NCBI GenBank assembly: GCA_017379955.1
Contig: JAFNVE010000029.1
Coordinates: forward strand, 1 to 9,061
Length of the DNA: 9,061 nt
Source: Tidjanibacter sp.
GTDB lineage: Bacteria; Bacteroidota; Bacteroidia; Bacteroidales; Rikenellaceae
Direction of reading: 5' to 3'
Shown: one piece after another, positions 5,032 to 9,061 of the stretch
Layout: each line of letters begins with the position of its first letter
How positions within the stretch are numbered: the stretch's first letter is position 1
Position numbers and translations under genes: made by a program
The notes under the pieces: model-generated
What the model was told of the DNA's origin: nothing
What the model saw: the letters and a program-made list of their open reading frames with translations, nothing else
Databases searched by the model: none

Positions 5032-5159
5032 AAAAAAGGAAATATGGTGTGGGGATTTTTAGGCGGAGGGTTTTGGGAAGCCCCGAAGCATACTTTGTGT
5101 ATGTGAGGGGTTTGCCAAGTTCCTCCAACGCCAAAATCACCCACCAGATTTTCTTTTTT
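5032..5159 (-). repeat. Large hairpin element, copy 2 (128 nt), at the exbD stop codon
   Basis: A5032-A5037 pairs with T5154-T5159, GAAAT 5039-5043 with 5148-5152, TGGTG 5045-5049 with 5142-5146, GATTTT 5054-5059 with AAAATC 5133-5138, GGAGG 5065-5069 with 5122-5126, CCCC 5081-5084 with GGGG 5107-5110, and CATAC with GTATG at the tip. The core is nearly identical to copy 1, but the outer stem has an unrelated sequence. The right edge overlaps the exbD TAA. In minus-strand RNA the hairpin ends in six U, so it could partly terminate transcription between exbD and tonB. Confidence 0.75.
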
Positions 5160-5548
5160 TAAGGTTGGGTGGCAAGTATTAATTTGTACCCATTATCCTT
5201 TGCTATATTCATCACCTTGACGAACTCGTCAACAGGGACACTCTTGTCCATGTGGAGTGAAATCATAGGCTCAGCCACACCCTCCAACTTAGCCTGCAAC
5301 GCACCTTCGAGCGAAGAGAAAGAGACAGCCTCGGTCTCCACATAGTAGCGCAAGTCAGATGTCACGGTGACGGTGGTATAGGGCTTCTCCTTGAGTTGGT
5401 TGCTGCTCTTGGGAAGCATCACCTTCAACGCATTGGGGTTGATGAGTGTGGTCGCTATAAGCATAAAGATAAGGAGCAGGAACATCAGGTCGGTCATTGA
5501 TGCCGACGAGTAACCTACCTCTACTTTACTTCCGTGTTTAATAGCCAT
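5159..5548 (-). CDS. exbD: ExbD/TolR-family proton channel subunit
   Basis: ExbD works with ExbB as the proton-driven motor that energises TonB. The 129 residues have a short cytoplasmic start, one membrane helix at about 19-37 and a periplasmic domain at about 55-129. D20 in SMTDLMFLLLIFML is the conserved membrane aspartate needed for proton movement (equivalent to Asp25 of Escherichia coli ExbD). The periplasmic part has the expected DKSVPVDEFVKVMNIAKDNGYKLILAT pattern. The length is slightly shorter than the E. coli protein (141). The ATG at 5548 is 6 nt after the exbB stop, which indicates tight coupling. Only one exbD copy is present here, whereas some Bacteroidota clusters carry two. 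The stop codon lies inside the edge of the large hairpin element, and a ~400-bp gap then separates it from tonB. Confidence 0.93.
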   Translation of the reverse strand: MAIKHGSKVEVGYSSASMTDLMFLLLIFMLIATTLINPNALKVMLPKSSNQLKEKPYTTVTVTSDLRYYVETEAVSFSSLEGALQAKLEGVAEPMISLHMDKSVPVDEFVKVMNIAKDNGYKLILATQP

Positions 5549-5554
5549 AGTCCA

Positions 5555-6241
5555 CTATTTTTTATCAACCGGCTGGTTGAGAATATCCATAAAAGCAATC
5601 GAGTTGGCCTCCATACGGAACACGAGTTTCTCGATACGAGCCACAAGGTAGTTGTAGCCAAAGTATGCGGGAATACCCACGATAAGACCCGCTACGGTGG
5701 TAATCATCGCGGTATACATACCACCCGACAGGAGTGCCATATCAACAGTACCGCCAGCGGTCGAGAGGTTCATGAAGGCACGCACCATACCGAGCACAGT
5801 ACCCAAGAAACCAATCATAGGCGCACCACCAGAGATGGTCGCCAGGATGGGGAGGTTGTTTTCGAGTTTCGACACCTCGAGGTTTGCCTGATTCTCAATA
5901 GCGTTCTGCACATCGGTCATCGGACGACCAATACGGCCGATACCCTTCTCAATCATACGGGCGATAGGGGTATTTGTCGAGCGGCACATCTTGATAGCGG
6001 TCTGAATCTTACCCTCATAGATGTAGTCGCGCACACGGTGCATAAAGTTCTCATCCACGCTCGATGCCTTGCGGATGGCGAGGAAACGCTCAACAAAGAT
6101 AAAGATGGCTACGCCCAGCAGTGCAAGCAGGGGCCACATCAGCCAACCACCAGCCATAAAGAGATCGCCAAAACTCATACTCTCAGTAATCTGAGTCATC
6201 TCAACGGCCATTTCAGGATTGGCCTGCAACAGTGTAATCAT
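5555..6241 (-). CDS. exbB: ExbB/TolQ/MotA-family proton channel protein
   Basis: ExbB is the multi-pass subunit that forms the pentameric proton channel around ExbD. With the start used here it has 228 residues: a short periplasmic N-terminus, membrane helices at about 31-52, 132-155 and 170-200, and a cytoplasmic loop at 55-130. The family motif ISGGAPMIGFLGTVLGM lies at 136-152, with the pore threonine T148, and TTVAGLIVGIP at 181-191 supplies the second pore threonine. The frame is open back to 6334, but that start would overlap tamB by 56 nt and add a lysine-rich stretch. The ATG at 6241 gives a normal N-terminus and leaves a 37-nt, A-rich leader after tamB, so I prefer it. MKRQNK at 6295 is a less likely alternative. 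Confidence 0.92.
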   Translation of the reverse strand: MITLLQANPEMAVEMTQITESMSFGDLFMAGGWLMWPLLALLGVAIFIFVERFLAIRKASSVDENFMHRVRDYIYEGKIQTAIKMCRSTNTPIARMIEKGIGRIGRPMTDVQNAIENQANLEVSKLENNLPILATISGGAPMIGFLGTVLGMVRAFMNLSTAGGTVDMALLSGGMYTAMITTVAGLIVGIPAYFGYNYLVARIEKLVFRMEANSIAFMDILNQPVDKK

Positions 6242-6278
6242 AGTTGTTTGTGTAGTTTTTTTTGTTATTATTTGTATC

Positions 6279-9061
6279 TTATTCTGTCTCTTCATTTTGT
6301 GTCGCCTGCGCATCTTTATTGCGACGTGCAGCACGGCGTTCGGCGCGGCGTTCCCTCAACTCTTTAAACGTATTGAAGTCCTGGCCGTAGTATAGACCGA
6401 CACCATTTTCTTGCAGACCCTGGTTCTCGTCAAAACTATCAATCGTACGCGAGAAGCCTTTGAGCACCAGATTGCCCGCCTTGTCGATATTGTAGGTGAG
6501 CGAGCCACCACCCGACACACGCGTATCGGTAGAGGTTGTGGGGTTGTTGCCCGTATCGTAGCTTGCCTCCAACTCGAGAATCAGTCGGTCGCCGATGAGC
6601 GGTTTTTGGATATCGACACCCACCTCATCGGAGTTAAGTTCACCACGGGGACGGTAGCGGAAGTCGAAACTAACATCCTCCGACGAGAGGAGATTGCTGA
6701 GCTGACGGCTGAGGATATCAAAGCCAATCATAGAGCCTGCCTGAGCACCGATATTGAGGTTTTGTGACGAAGTGTCGGAGTAGAAATTGCCAAATGCGAG
6801 CAGATAGATAAACTGCGTAGCCATCATCTCCTGCGTACTGAATGCGCTGGAAATCAGGCTCTGATACTCCGAACTTGCGTTGGGCAGACTAACATCAAAC
6901 GAAATTGTCGGCTCGGAGAGTCTATCCGAGAGCGACACGATACACTCAACCGTCGTGTTGCTATATGCCACATCATCGCCAAGATTGAGCAGCGGTGCGA
7001 GCGATGTTTTCAGGCGATAGGCGGCATCGATATCGAGCGTTGCATCGAGCGGGCTACCACTCCAATCAATCGTACTACCCGACTGGATGGAGAACTCACG
7101 CACAATGAGGTCTTCCAGATTGAGCGTCAGCGTTCCCTCAGAAATCTGGTAGTCGCCATACATCGTGAAGATGTCACGGCTCGGATTTATATTTAGGTTG
7201 AGTGCTGCATTACCGCTCGCGCGGAGTTCGTTCTCAGTGCTCGGGTCTATCAACAAGTGGAAGTCCAGATTGGGTAACACGTTGAGTGTCATCGAGATAT
7301 TAGACTCCTTACGGGAGCCGTTATTACTATTTACCGTTTGACGATAACGCTCCTTGCGGCGAGTGAGTTGGTCAGTGGTATCTACCTGAGGCTGAGGAGT
7401 TACGAAGGTAACAAAGTCGGCTGATGCAAACTCGTTGCTTCCCGAAAGCGGGAGGTAGAAATTGGAGTTATCCGAGGTGGTCGCCACGATATCGATATTT
7501 GTGCCGAGGTTGTCACCATCGACAATCACAGCACCCGAAGCATAGATACGGCCATAGAAGTCGGCGTCGTAGGTACGCTCAGTATTGAGCACCAGCATAT
7601 CTGTTGGCAAAAGTCTTACATCATAGCGCAGATTCTGCATATCTGTCAAATCGACCTCCAGCTCCAACACACCACTATTACCCTCAGGGTCAACAAGTCG
7701 GGCATTGCGCACACGACCCTTGCTATCGGTCAGCGCAAGCGTAGCCTTAGGCAAAGAGTAGCGCACACCGAGGAAATCGACAGTGGTAACAAGTTCATCA
7801 ATAGTCACATCGCCATTGAGCAATATGCCTCCATTATCGCCACTCGCAACCTCAACATCGAGCGAGAGTGCACCCTCGTTATTACTTGCCACACCCTCCA
7901 AAGCAGAGTCGAGCAATCCCAAAGGGAGTCCATCGATATGCACATCGGCGAGGAAAGCCTTGTCGACAGGGCGATAATAGCCACGAATCAGCTCCGTGCC
8001 ACGCTCAGCCTCCAAGAGGTCTATGGTCACTCGCTCCTCACCAAAATCCATACGGCTATCGAAGAGCAGGTTAGGTGCAACGTACTCATTAGCACTGAGT
8101 TCCGCAAACTCCATCTTCGCCTCCACAACCATATTCTCGAGCACCGACATAAGGTCTGCATGGCCATTGATATAGCCACCTACATTGTAACCCGAGTTCT
8201 TCATCAGAGGATTGACGAACGAGACATCAAGATTCTTTATATCGAGATGGAGAGTATCGGTCGGGAGGGCAGATATAACACCATCCAAACCAAGGCTCTG
8301 ACCCTCGGAGCTGAGTGCGAATTTATTGATAAGAGTAGCGGTCGGTGAATACAAAATACTATCCGAAGTGACATCCCAACGCCTATCGAGAGTCTTGATA
8401 TAGGAGTCCTCAAAGTGAGCATTTATCATAGCACGGCCATCCTCGCCACGCCCAAGATGCGAACAGAAACCCAATCGCGCACCCGTGCCTGACTCACTAT
8501 TGTCAAAACTTGCCACAAGGTCGATATGGTTCTGCTTAGCACCGCCATCGATAACAAACTTCGGCATATAAAGTCCTGACACATAGAGTTCTTCGGCCGA
8601 TGTTCTAATCCACATCGAGTCGGTTATATTGCGGCTATCAAGTGCCATATTTGCCACCAGCACATCGCCCACCTCAATATATGGCGAGGAGGCTTGCAGG
8701 TTAAACTGCTCGGTAGTGGGGTTGAAATAGAAGTCGAGGTGAGTACCCGGGGCTATCTGCAATCCGGGGACGAAGATACCCATAACAGCATCCGCATCGC
8801 CCACATCAATACGCATCGCCGCGTCCGACCTCAGCACAGACTCGCTCTCCTCCTCTTCCGCAGCAATCATCACTCCGCCCGCATCACTTTCAACAGGCGA
8901 GAGTGAGGGGAGATAACTCCACAAAGTCTTGCCAAAATAGTTCACCACCTCACGGTAACTGACAGGACCACTGAGCGTTACATCTACAAAATCACTTTCG
9001 AGCGACAGGTGGGCATCACCCGCCATACTACGGCCATCGATGGTAATCAGGTCGGTAGTCA
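6279..9061 (-). CDS. tamB: TamB-family translocation/assembly protein, C-terminal 926 residues (start outside window)
   Basis: TamB (DUF490) proteins span the periplasm as a long beta-rich groove and support outer-membrane protein assembly or phospholipid transfer; Bacteroidota members are typically about 1400-1700 residues. The frame has no stop up to the window edge, so the ATG at 9026 is internal and the real start lies beyond 9061. The visible part is a long series of short beta-strand repeats (alternating hydrophobic/polar, for example GALSLDVEVASGDNGGILLNG). The TamB C-terminal domain fills roughly the last 400 residues, with the conserved LNINPSRDIFTMYGDYQISEGT, TQFIYLLAFGNFY and VGVDIQKPLIGDRLILEL stretches and a final QENGVGLYYGQDFNTFKEL. 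An unusual basic then acidic tail (RERRAERRAARRNK...EETE) follows. exbB starts 37 nt downstream, suggesting an operon. Confidence 0.9.
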   Translation of the reverse strand, partial: TTDLITIDGRSMAGDAHLSLESDFVDVTLSGPVSYREVVNYFGKTLWSYLPSLSPVESDAGGVMIAAEEEESESVLRSDAAMRIDVGDADAVMGIFVPGLQIAPGTHLDFYFNPTTEQFNLQASSPYIEVGDVLVANMALDSRNITDSMWIRTSAEELYVSGLYMPKFVIDGGAKQNHIDLVASFDNSESGTGARLGFCSHLGRGEDGRAMINAHFEDSYIKTLDRRWDVTSDSILYSPTATLINKFALSSEGQSLGLDGVISALPTDTLHLDIKNLDVSFVNPLMKNSGYNVGGYINGHADLMSVLENMVVEAKMEFAELSANEYVAPNLLFDSRMDFGEERVTIDLLEAERGTELIRGYYRPVDKAFLADVHIDGLPLGLLDSALEGVASNNEGALSLDVEVASGDNGGILLNGDVTIDELVTTVDFLGVRYSLPKATLALTDSKGRVRNARLVDPEGNSGVLELEVDLTDMQNLRYDVRLLPTDMLVLNTERTYDADFYGRIYASGAVIVDGDNLGTNIDIVATTSDNSNFYLPLSGSNEFASADFVTFVTPQPQVDTTDQLTRRKERYRQTVNSNNGSRKESNISMTLNVLPNLDFHLLIDPSTENELRASGNAALNLNINPSRDIFTMYGDYQISEGTLTLNLEDLIVREFSIQSGSTIDWSGSPLDATLDIDAAYRLKTSLAPLLNLGDDVAYSNTTVECIVSLSDRLSEPTISFDVSLPNASSEYQSLISSAFSTQEMMATQFIYLLAFGNFYSDTSSQNLNIGAQAGSMIGFDILSRQLSNLLSSEDVSFDFRYRPRGELNSDEVGVDIQKPLIGDRLILELEASYDTGNNPTTSTDTRVSGGGSLTYNIDKAGNLVLKGFSRTIDSFDENQGLQENGVGLYYGQDFNTFKELRERRAERRAARRNKDAQATQNEETE

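Noticed and set aside
6242..6334. A longer exbB start at 6334, adding 31 residues
   Set aside because: It would overlap tamB by 56 nt and give an odd Lys/Arg/Thr-rich N-terminus; the ATG at 6241 follows an A-rich leader and gives a normal protein.
5534..6367. A 277-codon open frame on the plus strand, antisense to exbB
   Set aside because: His/Thr-rich sequence without domains, lying opposite a clear ExbB with all three membrane helices and motifs.
9024..9026. ATG at 9026 as the tamB start
   Set aside because: The same frame continues without a stop for 11 more codons to the window edge, there is no signal anchor after this ATG, and the visible part is far shorter than the family.

Overview
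The window looks like chromosomal DNA from a Bacteroidota (Bacteroidales) bacterium. The evidence is promoter elements of the TAnnTTTG type, A-rich leaders without Shine-Dalgarno sites, an EttA-type ABC-F protein next to hisS, a rubrerythrin, and a TamB/ExbB/ExbD/TonB set with Bacteroidota-style sequences. A Rikenellaceae/Alistipes-like source is a guess from overall sequence style and was not tested.

Layout. Positions 1-2044 hold two minus-strand translation genes: the N-terminal 70 codons of hisS (cut by the window edge) and, upstream of it, a complete ettA. Positions 2045-2293 form a divergent promoter region. Positions 2294-2869 hold a plus-strand rubrerythrin gene that ends in a strong 20-bp-stem terminator. 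Positions 2928-3531 contain no credible gene but are packed with repeats: a 121-bp-spaced GC-rich duplication, GC hairpins, a 17-bp repeat, a 9-nt periodic tract, a terminator hairpin, a TTTTGAA heptamer array and a 127-nt hairpin. From 9061 down to 3532 there is one minus-strand gene run: tamB (C-terminal 926 residues, open at the window edge), exbB, exbD, a 397-bp repeat-filled gap, tonB, and a DUF1573 lipid-free secreted protein.

How the genes relate. ExbB/ExbD form the proton-driven inner-membrane motor and TonB transmits its energy through the periplasm. TamB is a periplasm-spanning protein that supports outer-membrane assembly or lipid transfer. The compact tamB-exbB-exbD arrangement (37 nt and 6 nt gaps) suggests a cell-envelope operon. 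EttA and HisS both serve translation, and rubrerythrin serves peroxide defence.

The most unusual content is non-coding. Two 127-128-nt hairpin elements (3405-3531 and 5032-5159) each begin at the stop codon of a minus-strand gene. They share a conserved core that contains a compensatory base-pair change, but their outer stems have unrelated sequences that are each still self-complementary. A third, collapsed copy (4866-4903) and a different hairpin (4905-5031) lie next to the second one. This pattern suggests a selected structured RNA or hairpin terminator family, or a hairpin-type mobile repeat. I found no CRISPR array, tRNA, rRNA, insertion sequence or phage gene.
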